From Prorocentrum cordatum (taxonomy: Eukaryota > Sar > Dinophyceae > Prorocentrales > Prorocentraceae): a DNA stretch of 64,000 nt. The stretch is taken from assembly GCA_963575745.1 (NCBI GenBank), contig CAUYUJ010020598.1, positions 10,087 through 74,086 of the forward strand, given 5' to 3'. Below are positions 51,062-62,209 of this stretch, piece after piece. The notes under the pieces are model-generated. The model was not told where the DNA came from and did no database searches. It saw only the letters and a list, made by a program, of their open reading frames with translations. The position numbers were made by a program, and so were the translations under genes. The number at the start of each line of letters is the position of its first letter. Within the stretch, counting starts at the first letter, position 1.

Positions 51062-51242
51062 GCATGAGTGGGTCGCGGGGTGGGTTGCGGGTGGGTCGCG
51101 GGTGGGTCGCAAATGGGTCGCGGGTGGGTCGCGGGCGGGTCGCGGGCCGGGTCGCGGGTGGTTCGCGGGTGGGTCGCGGGCCGGGTTGCGGGCTGGGTCG
51201 CGGGTGGGTTGTAGGTGAGTCGCGGGCCGGGTCGCGGGGGGG
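51062..51242. repeat. GTCGCGGGTGG minisatellite
   Basis: About 16 copies of an 11-12 bp unit GGGTCGCGGGTG with variants (GGGTTGCGGG, GGGCCGGGTC). Confidence 0.88.
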
Positions 51243-51244
51243 AC

Positions 51245-52375
51245 GACGACAACAAACAATAAGGAAGAAAACAAACAAAAAATCAACAAACAACAAGCAA
51301 GAAAACAAGCAACAAACAACAACACCACCAACAACAACAGCAACAATCATTTTAAGACTGTTCGCCCTTATATGCTCGAGTGTCCAATAACGCGTATTTC
51401 CCAAACCCTCGATACCCGCCCTCTTCGTCTTCGATCGAACCCCTTTTCAGGGGTATACCTTTCTTCCCTGCAGGCCGGGCCCCGGCAAGCGGCGGGGCGG
51501 CCGCGGACCGTCGGCCTGGCCAGCGGCAGCGCTGATCGGCTGGGCGGCCGCGGACCGTCGACCCGACCCCAAGAGGGACGGACAGGGGACCGACCACGAC
51601 GACGACGACGACGACGACGTCGAAGACGACGGCGACGACGACGACGACGCGACGACGAACGAAAGCGAGAGCGAGAGAGAACGACAGCAGGGCCACGAAG
51701 GGCACGAAGTAGGCCACGAAGGGCGACAGCGGGGACACGAAGGGAATGCGTATGGGGCCACGAAGAGCGCGAACGAGCGGGGGCCACGAAGTGCAGATAA
51801 TGCGGGGCCACAAAAGGCAACTATGGGGCCACTGAGGGTAGCACCTGGGCCACGTAGGACAGTGAGGGGGACACAAATGGCGACAGCGGGGCCACGAAGG
51901 GCATGCACATGGGGCCACAACGGGCTCGACTCCTGGGTGCCTGGGCGTCGGGAGCGTGGCGCTTGGCAAATTGCAAGAAATTCCAACGCAAGGCCATTCT
52001 TGAGCAAGTTTCAAGCAAGTCTCCAGCGAGAGCGCGACTCCAGAGCGCCGGGAGAGCGATTCCTGAATAAATTGTAAGGAAGTCCCAAGCGAGAGCGCGA
52101 TTCCTGAATAAAATGCGAGGAAGTCTCGGGCGGGAGCGGGGGTCCTGGCTAAATTGTAAGGACTGTAAAGATGTCTCAAGCGGGAGCCGTTGTCGTTGTA
52201 ACCCGGGGGCCAGGGGCCCAGTTTGAGCAGGAAGACTTTCCCTGTCAAAAAACCGGGTGCGAGCGTCGAGGGGCACACTTTGATTGAGAAAAAACAGTAT
52301 GCACCGGTGGGGGGGATCAGCTATACTTATTCTTCAGAAGTGAGAATTCAACAATAGCAGCAACAACAAGAACAG
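51245..52375. repeat. Left arm of a >1-kb inverted repeat
   Basis: In order: (AAC)n, ACTGTTCGCCC, AACCCTCGATACCCGCCCTC, a GGCGGCCGCGGACCG block, (GAC)n, GCCACGAAGGGC repeats, GCGAGAGCGCG repeats, then the CGGGGGCCAGGGGCCC module. 53220-54780 carries the same blocks in reverse order and orientation. Confidence 0.82.
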
Positions 52376-52466
52376 CAACAACACCAGCAACAACAGCACC
52401 AACAACACCAACAACACCAACGCCAATCAACACAACAACGCCAACAGCAAACAACAGCAACAACAG

Positions 52467-52498
<32 letters not shown>

Positions 52499-53219
52499 GC
52501 AACATAAACACTACCAACAACAGCATCAACGCCAACAACAACACCAACACCAATCACAACAACAACGTCAACAACACCAACAACAACAGCAGCACCAACA
52601 CCACCAACAACACCAACAGCAGCAGTCACAAACAGCAGCAGCAACAACAACTACAATCATTGTAACATCTGCTCGCTCATATCCGCTCGCGCGCCATTTA
52701 ACACGTATGCCACAAAACCTCGATACCCGCCCTCTTCGTCTTCGATCGTACCCCCTTGGGGGTACATCTTCATTACCTGCCGCGTGTAATTGGTGCAGCT
52801 CCTGAAACAGGGGACCAAAGGACGGATGGAAGGGGGAGGGAGACGGATGGAACACGGAATTATTAGGAGGGGGCTAGGAGCGGAAAACACGTGGAATAAC
52901 CAAACGGGCAGATCGGATGGGCAGACCCTAGCGGGCGAGTCGGGAAGGCGAGCCCAGACGGCCAGGTCCAGCAAGCGGGATGCTGAAGCGTGCGTCCTGC
53001 ATGAATCGCGAAAAAGTCTCGAGCGATATCGCGACTCACAAATACATCGTGAGGAAATCAACAGCGAGAGCGTGATTCCTGATTGTCGCGGGCGCGGCGT
53101 CTGAAAACATTGCCAGGAAGTCCTACGCGAGAGCGTTGTTCCTGCATACGTCGTGAAGACGTCCCGCGCGAGAGCGCGATTTGGGCATTAATTGTAAAGG
53201 AATATCAAAAAGGAACAGT
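52376..53219. repeat. Spacer between inverted arms: (AAC)n and a third module copy
   Basis: (AAC)n-rich DNA to about 52660, then a module oriented like the left arm (CTGCTCGCTCATATCCGC, AAACCTCGATACCCGCCCTC), then GCGAGAGCGTG repeats. The poly-Val/Leu/Cys frames over (AAC)n are artefacts. Confidence 0.75.
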
Positions 53220-54419
53220 TGTTGTTGCTGCTGCTGTTGTTGATGAAATCTCGCTTTAATGATTGTTGATCCCCCCCGCCTGGTGCACATTGATTTTTTC
53301 AATTGGAATGCCCCTCCCGGGGCTCGCACCCTGTTTTTTTCAGGGAAAGTCTTGATGTTCCAACTGTGTTGTTGGCCCCCGGTTTAGAACAACTGCGGTT
53401 CCCGCCTGATACTTCCTCACAATGTATTGAAGAATCGCGCTCCCTTCAGAAATTTCCTTGCATTTGATTCAGGAATCGCGCTCTCGCTTGGGACTTGCTT
53501 GCCATTCGCTCAAGAATGACGCCCTTGCGTTGGAATCTCCCGCAATTTACTCAAGCGCCGCGCTCCCGACACTCAGGCACCCAGGAGTCGCGCTCACGCT
53601 TAGGACTCCCTCATAGTTGACTTCGGAGTCGGGATCTCGCTGCCCTTCGTGGCCCCGTTGCAGCCCTTCGTGGCCTCCTCGCTGCCCTTCGTGGACCCGT
53701 TGCACCCGTCGTCGCCCCCTCGCTACCCTTCGTGGCCCCGTGGCAGCCCTTCGTATCCCCCTCGCTGCCCTTCGTGGCCCCGTTGCAGCCCTTCGTGGCC
53801 CGTTTTGCAGCCCTTCGTGGCCCCCTCGCTGTCCTTCGTGGCCCCGTTGCAGCCTTTCGTGGCCCCCTCGCTTTGTTTCGTGGCCTCGCTGCAGTCCTGC
53901 GTGGCCCCCTCGCTGCCCTTTGTGGCCCCGTTGCGGCCCTTCGTGGCCACCTCGCTGCCCTTCGTGGCCCCGTTGCAGCCCCTCGTGGCCCCCTCGCTTT
54001 GTTTCGTGGCCTCGCTGCAGCCCTGCGTGGCCCCCTCGCTGCCCTTTGTGGCCCCGTTGCAGCCCTTCGTGTCCCCCTCGCTGCCCCTCGAGGCCCCGTC
54101 TATGCATGCCCTTCGTGGCCCCCGCTCGCTCGCGCCCGTCGTGGCCCCATATGCATGCCCTTCGTGACCCCGCTGTTGCCCTTCGTGGCCCCCTGGCCGT
54201 CCTTCGTGGCCCCGTTGCTGCCCTCACTGGCCCCGTCCTTGCCCTCCGCGGCCTAATATACGCATGCCCTTCGTGGCCCCCGCTCGTTCGCGCCCGTCGT
54301 GGCCCCATGTGCATTCCCTTCGTGTCCCCGTTGTCGCCCTTCGTGGCCTACTTCTTGCCCTTCGTGGCCTTGCTGTCGTTCTCTCTCTCGCTCTCGCTTT
54401 CGCTCGTCTTCATCGTCGT

Positions 54420-54475
<56 letters not shown>

Positions 54476-54780
54476 TCGGTCCCCTGTCCGTCCCTCTTGG
54501 GGTCGGGTTGCCGCCGATCAGCGCTGCCGCTGGCCAGGCCGACGGTCCGCGGCCGCCCCGCCGCTTGCTGGGGCCCAGCCTGCAGGGAAGAAAGGTAGAC
54601 CTCCAAAACGGGTACGATCGAAGACGAAGAGGGCGAGTATCGAGGGTTTGGGAAATACGCGTTAACGGACACTAGAGCCGATAAAAGCGAACAGTCTTGA
54701 AATTATTGTTTTTGTTGTTGGTGGTGTTGTTTGTGTTGTAGTTGTTGCTGTTGTTGTTGCTGCTGTTGTTCTTGGATGCT
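53220..54780. repeat. Right arm of the inverted repeat
   Basis: Reverse-complement order of 51245-52375. The outermost blocks read GGGCGAGTATCGAGGGTTTG, AAAGCGAACAGTCTT and (GTT)n. A 21-bp tandem array has expanded inside this arm (53640-54270), so the arm is longer than its partner. Confidence 0.82.
53640..54350. repeat. ~21-bp tandem array CCCTTCGTGGCCCCGTTGCAG
   Basis: About 30 copies alternating CCCTTCGTGGCCCCGTTGCAG with CCCTTCGTGGCCCCCTCGCTG. Because 21 is divisible by 3, long open frames run through on both strands (256 and 352 codons); they are repeat artefacts. Confidence 0.9.
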
Positions 54781-55490
54781 CGCTTCTAGATACTCACTTC
54801 CAGATAATAACTATTGTTGATCTCCGGACACGGTTCCGAACGACTTCGCTTCGACGCCGGCTACATGTTCTCTGAAAGCAAGGCTCCCGCTCGAGCGTTT
54901 GCTCGAATGTAAAGGTGGGTTCTTGGAGGCCCAGCTACGACGACAACGACTCATGCTCGATTTTGCCTTACAGCTACCCGGAAACAGCCTGGCCAGGGAG
55001 GCCCCCGAACTCAGGAACGGCGCTCTCGCCCGAGAATTCCTCGCAATTCAATCATGTTGGCGGGGGCCCAGCGACGACGACAAGGGCTCCTGCTCGATAC
55101 TTCCTAACGATTTACTCTGAGAGCCCTTGGCCAGGAAAGACCCCGAACTCAGGAACGGCGTCTCGCTCGAGATTCTCATGATTGAGTCAAACTGATGGAA
55201 AATGCGACGACAAGGGCTCCCGTTCGATACTTCCTCAAGATGTATTCGCAGAGGCCCCTGCCAGAGAGGCCCCCGAACTCAAGAGTGGCGCTCTCGCTCG
55301 AGATGTTCCGGTAATTCGGGCAAGTTGGTGGAGGCACAGACACGGTGACAAAGGCTCCCGTTCGATATTTCTCAATAAATACTCCGAGAGCCCCTGGCCT
55401 GGCAAGAGAGGCCCCCAAACTCATGACAGGCGATCTTGCTCGAGAGTTCCTCGCACTGCAGGCCGTGGCTGACAGCATTTTCCGCCCGAA
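54781..55490. repeat. ~90-110 bp degenerate repeats (GACGACAAGGGCTCC type)
   Basis: Copies of CGACGACAAGGGCTCCYGYTCGATACTTCC followed by CCTGGCCAGGGAGGCCCCCGAACTC and a CTCGAGAATTCCTCGCAAT-like end, near 54940, 55070, 55200 and 55340. No gene. Confidence 0.7.
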
Positions 55491-55587
55491 AGGGGGTGCG
55501 ATCGAAGACGAAGTGGGCGGGTATCGAGGGTTAGGGTATACTGAATGCAAAACACGCGTGCCAGTAAGAACGACCAGTATCGAAATG

Positions 55588-55767
55588 AAGTCGGGCCTGT
55601 CCCCCTACAGTGGGATTTTCGACGAGAAAAAATAACCAAACCGTACCCCAAAAAGGTCAACACATACACAAAAAATAACCCCCCGACTATTTAGACCATT
55701 TTTGGATTATTTGTTGGGTATTTTTGTGTTCTTCGAAAATCCCCTTGTAGGGGGACAGGCCCGACTT
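55588..55767. mobile_element. MITE family 2, copy 6
   Basis: AAGTCGGGCCTGTCCCCCTA...TTTTCGACGAGAAAAAAT and CTTCGAAAATCCCC...GGGGGACAGGCCCGACTT, 180 bp, the cleanest copy of the family. Confidence 0.9.
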
Positions 55768-56660
55768 AATATTAAAATGATTGGTGCTGTTGTTGTAAGC
55801 CGGGGGGCAGGGGCGCAGCTTGGTGACCCTTCACTTCCCCGTATAACAAAAACAGGGTGCGAAGCCTGGGAGAGAAAAACTCATTGAAACATGCAATGGT
55901 TACCGGAGGGGGGGATCAACAATAATTATACTTAAGCGATGAGAATTCAATGTTTTTTGGTCTGCGGGTCGAGAGCGAGCCTCTTCCGGTTAAGAGCTAG
56001 GCGGGCCGCGCAAAGCAGTAATTGGGGAGACAGGGCGCGGGCGGGCGGGGCCTCAGGCGATGAGAGTTCAAACATCACAACAACGTTAACAACAATAAGA
56101 CTGCTCGCTCTGATCTGTTCGCGCGCCACTCAACACGTATATCCCGAACCCTGGATACCCGCCCTCTTCGTCTTCGATCGTGCCGCCTTAGGGGTATCTA
56201 TCTTTCTTACCTGCAACGTGTATTTCGTGTAGCCCCTGATGCAGAAGAAAAGATGACGGATGGAGGGAAGGGGCACGGGGGAAGGAGGAGGATAGAACAC
56301 GAAATAGTAGCAGGAGGGGGTCTAGGAGCAGAGAACACGTGGCAGAACCAGACGGGCAGATCGGGCGGATAGACCCTTACGGGCGGTTCGAGCAGGCGGG
56401 TTGCTGAGGCGTGCGTCCTGCATGAACCGCGAAGAAGTCTCGAGCGATATCGCGATTCCCAAATACATCGTGAGGAAGATCCACAGCGAGGGCGTGGCGT
56501 CTGAGTAAATAGCTAGGAAGTCCAACGCCAGAGCGCGATTCCTGCATGCATTGTGAGGAAATCCCGTGCGAGAGCGCGATGTGTGAGTTAATAATGAAGG
56601 AATCTCAAGCGGGAGCCGTTGTTCAACTCCCACTACTGCAGAATAAATATTGTTGATCCC
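55768..56660. repeat. Composite-repeat modules
   Basis: 55795-55970: the AGCCGGGGGGCAGGGGCGCAGC module ending AATTATACTTAAGCGATGAG. 56095-56250: CTGCTCGCTCTGATCTG, AACCCTGGATACCCGCCCTC. 56400-56640: GCGAGAGCGCGAT repeats. Blocks 56095-56660 are inverted relative to 59040-59640. Confidence 0.75.
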
Positions 56661-56816
56661 CCCCTCCGGTGACCAGTGTGTTTCTTCGATTGATGCTCCC
56701 CCCCGGGCTTGCCTTTTGTTTTTTCCCAACCATCCTGTGGTGTTGGGTCCTCGTTTTGAAGAGACGGTGCCCGCGTCCTCTCCTCTCCTCCTCTTCCCCC
56801 TCCTCCCTCCTCCCTC

Positions 56817-56895
<79 letters not shown>

Positions 56896-56945
56896 GATCA
56901 TCATCATCATCATGATCATCATCATCATCAGCATCATCGCTGTCA
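56817..56945. repeat. (CAT)n microsatellite
   Basis: Nearly pure CAT/ATC tract of about 125 bp. Poly-His, poly-Ile and poly-Met/Asp frames are artefacts. Confidence 0.95.
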
Positions 56946-56960
56946 TCATCACCATCACCC

Positions 56961-57980
56961 CTCACACGTTTCGTGGCCCCATAGGGAGCTCCACCGAAGG
57001 CCCAAGTGTCAGGGTCCGCATGCGGTTCCACCTCCATTTCGGCGCACCCCTCACACGTTTCGTGGCCCCATAGGGAGCTCCACCGAAGGCCCCAGTGTCA
57101 GGGTCCGCATGCGGTTCCACCTCCATTTCGGCGCACCCCTCACACGTTTCGTGGCCCCATAGGGAGCTCCACCGAAGGCCCAAGTGTCAGGGTCCGCATG
57201 CGGTTCCACCTCCATTTCGGCGCACCCCTCACACGTTTCGTGGCCCCATAGGGAGCTCCACCGAAGGCCCAAGTGTCAGGGTCCGCATGCGGTTCCACCT
57301 CCATTTCGGCGCACCCCTCACACGTTTCGGGCCCCATGGCAGGGAGCTCCACCGAAGGCCCCATAGTTCAGGGTCCGCATGCAGTTCCACCTCCATTTCG
57401 GCGCACCCCTCACACGTTTCGTGGCCCCATAGGGAGCTCCACCGAAGGCCCAAGTGTCAGGGTCCGCATGCGGTTCCACCTCCATTTCGGCGCACCCCTC
57501 ACACGTTTCGTGGCCCCATAGGGAGCTCCGCCTAAGGCCTAAGTGGCAGGGTCCGCATGCAGTTCCACTTCCATTTCGGCGCACCCCTCACACGTTTCGT
57601 GGCGTCATAGGGAGCCCCGCCTAAGGCCCAAGTGGCACGGTCCGCATGCAGTTCCACCTCCATTTCGGCACACCCCTCACACGTTTCGTGGCCCCATAGA
57701 GAGCTCCGCCTAAGGCCCAAGTGGCAGGGTCCGCATGCAGTTCCACCTCCATTTCGGCGCACCCCTCACACGTTTCGCGGCCCCATAGGGAGCTCCACCG
57801 AGGGCGCCAATGGCAGGGTCCGCATGCAGTTCCACCTCCATTTCGGCGCACCCCTCACACGTTTCGCGGCCCCACAGGGTGCTCCACCGAAGGCCCCAGT
57901 GGCAGGGTCCGCATGCAGTTCCACCTCCATTTGGCGCACCTCTCACACGCTTCGTGGCCCCATCGGGTGTTCCACCAACG
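56961..57980. repeat. 89-bp tandem array, about 11 units
   Basis: The unit starts CTCACACGTTTCGTGGCCCC and contains AGGGAGCTCCACCGAAGGCC, GGGTCCGCATGCGGTTCCAC and CTCCATTTCGGCGCACCC. Starts at 56961, 57050 and 57139 give exactly 89 bp. Left units are nearly identical; right units diverge (GCATGCAGTTCC). Because 89 is not a multiple of 3, frames rotate, so long ORFs are not evidence of protein. Confidence 0.95.
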
Positions 57981-57989
57981 ACGATACTT

Positions 57990-59040
57990 ACAACGGCGGC
58001 ATTCGGAATTGCGTATGGTTGGGCCCTTCGCCAGGATAATTTTTTTGTTGTGTTTTTGTATAACAAAAAAAGAAGCCACGGGGCTCAAACTGTGCCCCTG
58101 GCCCCCGGTTTACAACAACAACAACAACAACAACAACAAATACAACAACAACAATCACTTTACCCGAACGCTCAGTGTTCTCACCAGTGCCAGGGTTTTC
58201 ATGCGACGCCAGCCAATACCCCCACTTTGTGGGGGGGCAGTGCAAGCTCTACCAAATATCCACACGACTCTTCGCCACCACCCACACCCAGCTTCCCGCC
58301 CTATGACGTTCGGACACTTCACTTCGTGGCCTGCGGACGACCGTGGCTACTACACTGGCGTGGAGTACACACCCACAGAAGTTGTTAGGACAGCGCGCGC
58401 GGGTAGAAATTTTGAAAAGTCGTGCAGGTGTTTTTCGAGGACCTACGGTGCGATTCGTGTGATTTTATGATGCGCGGTGCTAAAATTCTTAAGAAGCCCA
58501 ATGGTTTTTGGAGATTTCGGCGTGCGCGCGCGAAGAAAAAACGAATGTGTCCCGCATGGTATTATTTGACAGGGATGATGGCCCTGGCAGGTGCGCAACC
58601 GTTGTCGCAGAAGTTCGAAAAAGTTGCTCGCAAAAGCCCGTTTGACAGAAATGTTTAAAAAGTGTTGGGTTTCCTACGAATCCGCAAGAGCGCGCGGGAT
58701 GAGATTTTGACAATTTTTTGTTGAAAAACCATTGGTTTTTTGATGTTTTTATGTTAAAATCGCTGCGAACACTAAGCTTTTGGAAGGATTTCGTCTTGCG
58801 CGCGCGAATGTCCACTTTACCTTATTTTTTGCAAGGGATTCTTGAAATTTGATTATATTAGAACAAGAAATGTCATTTTATAGTGTTTTTTGCAAGGGAA
58901 AACGGATTACAACAAAACAACCGGATCTTGATGACATCGTATTACCTGAGGCTTCCTCACGAAAATGATGAAAATGTAGCTGCGGCCTAGGCGGCGCAGG
59001 GGGGCCGTGCACCAGGGGCCCCAACAATAATTATTCTTTA
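57990..59040. other. AT-richer gene-free stretch
   Basis: Includes (AAC)n at 58115-58165 and a module (AAGCCACGGGGCTCAAAC) near 58070. From 58400 to 58940 the DNA is unusually AT-rich for this window, with TTTTTT-rich text and GCGCGCGCGAA near 58535 and 58800. No coding region was found. Confidence 0.5.
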
Positions 59041-59790
59041 GAATTAATAATGTTCAACAACGGCGCCCGCCTGATACTTCCTCGCGATGTATTCCCAAAT
59101 CGCGCTCTCGCGCGGGACTTCCTCACAATTCATGTTCGCATCGCGCTCTCGCGTGGGACTTCCTCGCAATTCATTCAGACGATGCGCCCTCGGCGGTCAG
59201 GAATCACGCTCTCGCTCTGACTTTTCTTACGATTTACTTGGGAATCGCGCTATTGCGCGAGACTTCCTCGCGGTTCATGTGCAGGACCCACGCTTCAACA
59301 ACCCGCCTGCCTGACCTCGTCACCTGGGCCCGCCTTCCCGACCTGCCCGCTGCGGGTCTGCCCACCTGATCTGCCCGTCTGGTTCTGGTTCTACCACTTG
59401 CTTTCTGCTCCTTGCCCCCTTCCTGCTAATTTCTCTCGTGCTCCACTCTTCTCCCCCCCCCCCTTCCGCCCGTCCTCTGCTCCCTTATTTTAAGGGCTGC
59501 GCGAAATGCACGTGGCAGGTAAGGAAGATATACCCGGAAGGGGGTACGATTCAAGACGACGTGGGCGGGCACCGAGGGTTCGGGATATACGTATTGATTG
59601 GCACGTGAGCAAATGGGAGCAAACAGTCTTCAAATGATTGTTGTTGTAGCTCGAGGGCAGGGGGGGCCCAATTTGGTGACCCCTCGCGTTCCTTGTGAAG
59701 AACAGAGTGCGAGCCCCGGGAAGGGCACTTCAATTGAAACATACAATGGTTACCAGAGGGGGGGGTCAACAACAAGTGTTCTGTAGAAGT
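59040..59790. repeat. Composite repeat, inverted relative to 56095-56660
   Basis: ATCGCGCTCTCGCGCGGGAC repeats, then CTGCCCGTCTGGTTCTG, GTGGGCGGGCACCGAGGGTT, AACAGTCTTCAAATGATTG, then the CTCGAGGGCAGGGGGGGCCC module ending GTAGAAGTGAGAATTCAACA. Confidence 0.78.
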
Positions 59791-60000
59791 GAGAATTCAA
59801 CAACAAGAACAACAGCAACAACAACACCACAGCACTAACAACACCACCACCAACAACAGCAACACTTACAACAACAATACCGACAGCAAAACACGCACCA
59901 CCGCCAACAACAACAACAACTACAACAACAACAGCAGCAACAACAATAACATCAACAACAACAACACCATCAACATCAGCAACATCAGCAATCCGCACCG
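59791..60000. repeat. (AAC)n microsatellite
   Basis: AACAACAAC with AGC/ACC interruptions over about 200 bp. Confidence 0.92.
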
Positions 60001-60180
60001 CAGAACCTCACTTCAGCCACGCGCCCAGGGACAATGAATGACCGTTCGGCCCCCTCACTCTGACAATAATTCCTCCCTGTCGCACCCCGAGGTCAGTCGG
60101 GCGAGCGGGCCAGGCGTTTCGCCTGAGACTTCCTTACCATTTGCGATCCTGAAGCCGAGAATTTAGCAACAATTCCACAG

Positions 60181-60495
60181 ATGGAGGGCGAGTGGTTTTC
60201 AAAATGCGTCTCTCGCTTTAATGCCGCGCACATTCATTGTAAGACATTGCAAGAGTTTCACGGAATGAGGGCGGGTGGCTTTCAACATGTGCTTCTCGCC
60301 TTAGCGCCGCGCACGTTCGTTCAAGAAGGTGCAAGAGTTTCGCGGATTGAGGGAGGGCCGTTTTCAAAATGTGGTTCTCGCCTTAGCGCCACGCGCATGC
60401 GTATTAATGAATTGCAAGAATTTGGGAGATTGAGGGCGGGCTTCTTTTCAAGATGCGGCTCTCGCCTGAGAGCAGCGCACATTCGTTAAACTAAT
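60181..60495 (+). repeat. ~83-bp tandem repeat, about 4 units
   Basis: GAGGGCGGGT...TTTTCAAAATG...TCTCGCCTTAGCGCC...TTGCAAGAGTTTCGCGG recurs with starts near 60184, 60267, 60349 and 60432. Related units lie in the opposite orientation at 62995-63245. Confidence 0.82.
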
Positions 60496-60554
60496 GCCAA
60501 GGAAGAACTCAGAAGTCTCAGGGCGCAACAGTTACGTGAGTTCGCGGAGACGAG

Positions 60555-61070
60555 GAGGATGAGGAGAAGGAGGAGAAGGAGCAGCCAGAGGGAGGAGACA
60601 CGGCAGGAGGAGGAGCAGGAGGAGGAGGAGGATAATGATGATGAGGAGGCGGAGGAGGAGGATGAGGTGACAGAGGAGGAGGAGGAGGAGGAGGAGGAGG
60701 AGGAGGAGGAGGAAGAGGAGGAGGAAGAGGACGAGGAGTTGCAGGAGGAGGAGGAGCAGGAGGAGGAGGAGGATGAGAAGGAGGAAAGAGAGGGAGGGAG
60801 GGAGGGAGGGAGGGAGAGACAAAGGAAGGAAGGAGGAGGAGGACGAGGAGAAGGAGGAGGAGGAGGACAAATGGGAGGAGGCGGAAGGAGGAAACAGGGA
60901 GGAGGAAGGAGAAAAGAAGGACACCGGAGGGAGTAAGGATGAAGAAGGAAGGAACAAGTTTTATAAAGGGAAGGAAGGAAGGAAGGAAAGAAGGAAGGAA
61001 GGAAGGAAGGAAGGGAGGAGGAGGAGGAGGAGGATGAGAGCAAGGAGGAGAAGGAGGGAAGGAGGAGAAG
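60555..61070. repeat. (GGA)n, GGGA and GGAA microsatellite block
   Basis: Purine-only DNA for most of 500 bp, with GGA, GGGA (60788-60815) and GGAA (60965-61015) sub-tracts. Confidence 0.93.
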
Positions 61071-61100
61071 GAGTGGCGAGCCGCAGGGGGCGCCCGGGTC

Positions 61101-61160
61101 CTCGGCCCGCTCCTGCGCCCTCCTGTTCTCCTCCTCTTTGCGCCGGCGCTGCTCCTGCTC
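61101..61160 (-). CDS. Possible exon A of large coiled-coil/EF-hand gene
   Basis: 20 codons between acceptor AGCCAG|GAG and donor GCCGAG|GA: EQEQRRRKEEENRRAQERAE. Phase 0 on both sides, same splice-site style as exons B and E-G, and it reads naturally into exon B. The short length and simple composition make this the weakest exon; the intron to B would be 10.3 kb. Earlier exons, if any, lie outside the window or are unrecognised. Confidence 0.45.
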
Positions 61161-61319
61161 CTGGCTTCGGAAGGGGTGCGCGTGCGGCGGGGCGGGGGGA
61201 GCCGGGGCGGGGGGCGCGTGCAGCGGTGGGGTTCGCGCGCCGCCTCCCCCCCCCCTCTTTAGGGAAAGGGGGGAGCGAGGAGGAGGGGAAGGAGGGGAGG
61301 AGAGAAGGGAGGAGGACTC

Positions 61320-62057
61320 CTCTCCCTCCGCCTCCTCCTCCTCCTCCCCCCCTCCTCCTCCTCCTCCTCCTCCTCCTCCTCCTCCTCCAACTCTTCATCT
61401 TCCACCTCCTTCTGCTGCTCCTCCTCCTTCTTTTCCTCATTCTCCTCCTCCTCCTCATCATCCTCTTCCTCCTCCTATTTCTCCTCCTAATCCTCCTCCT
61501 CCTCCTCCTGCTCCTCCTCGTCTCCTCGTCCTCCTCCTCCTCCTCCTCCTCCTCCTTCCTCCTTCCACCCCCTTCTCCTCCTCCTGTTCATCTTCCCCCC
61601 CTCCTCCCCCCTCTCCTCCTCCTCCTCCTCCTCCTCCTTGTCTTCCTCCTCCTCCTTCCTCCTCCTCCCCTCCTCCTCCTCCTCCTCCTCCTCCTCCTCC
61701 TCCTCATCCTCCACCCCCTCGTCCTCCTCCTACTGTTCGTCTTCCCCCCTTCCTCCTCCTCCGCCTCCTCCGCCTCCTCCTCCTCGTTCTCCTCCTCCTC
61801 CTCCTCCTCCTCCTCCTCCTTGTCCTCCTCCTCCTCCTTCTAATTTCCTCCTCCTCCTCCTCGTCCTCCTCCTCGTCCTCCTCCTCCTCCTCCTCCTCCT
61901 CCTCCTCCTCCTCCCCTCCCCCTCCTCTTCCCCCTGCACCTCCTCCTCTCGTTCGCCGCCCCCTCAAAGGGTGGGGCAGGATTCCTCCTCCTCCTCCTCC
62001 TCCTCTTCCTCCTCCTCCGCCTCCTCCTCCTCCTCCTCCTCCTCCTCCTCCTCCTCC

Positions 62058-62108
<51 letters not shown>

Positions 62109-62158
62109 CGCCTCCCTCCTCCTCCTCCTCCTCCTCCTCCTCCTCCTCCTCCTCCTCC

Positions 62159-62209
<51 letters not shown>

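Noticed and set aside
52317-52650. Val/Leu-rich membrane-protein-like frames
   Set aside because: Translation of (AAC)n/(GTT)n microsatellite.
53547-54675. Long frames on both strands (256 and 352 codons)
   Set aside because: Produced by the 21-bp tandem array, which is divisible by three.
56650-58470. Frames with repeated GSACGSTSISAHPSHVSW
   Set aside because: The 89-bp array rotates through three frames, so the same peptides appear in every frame and on both strands.
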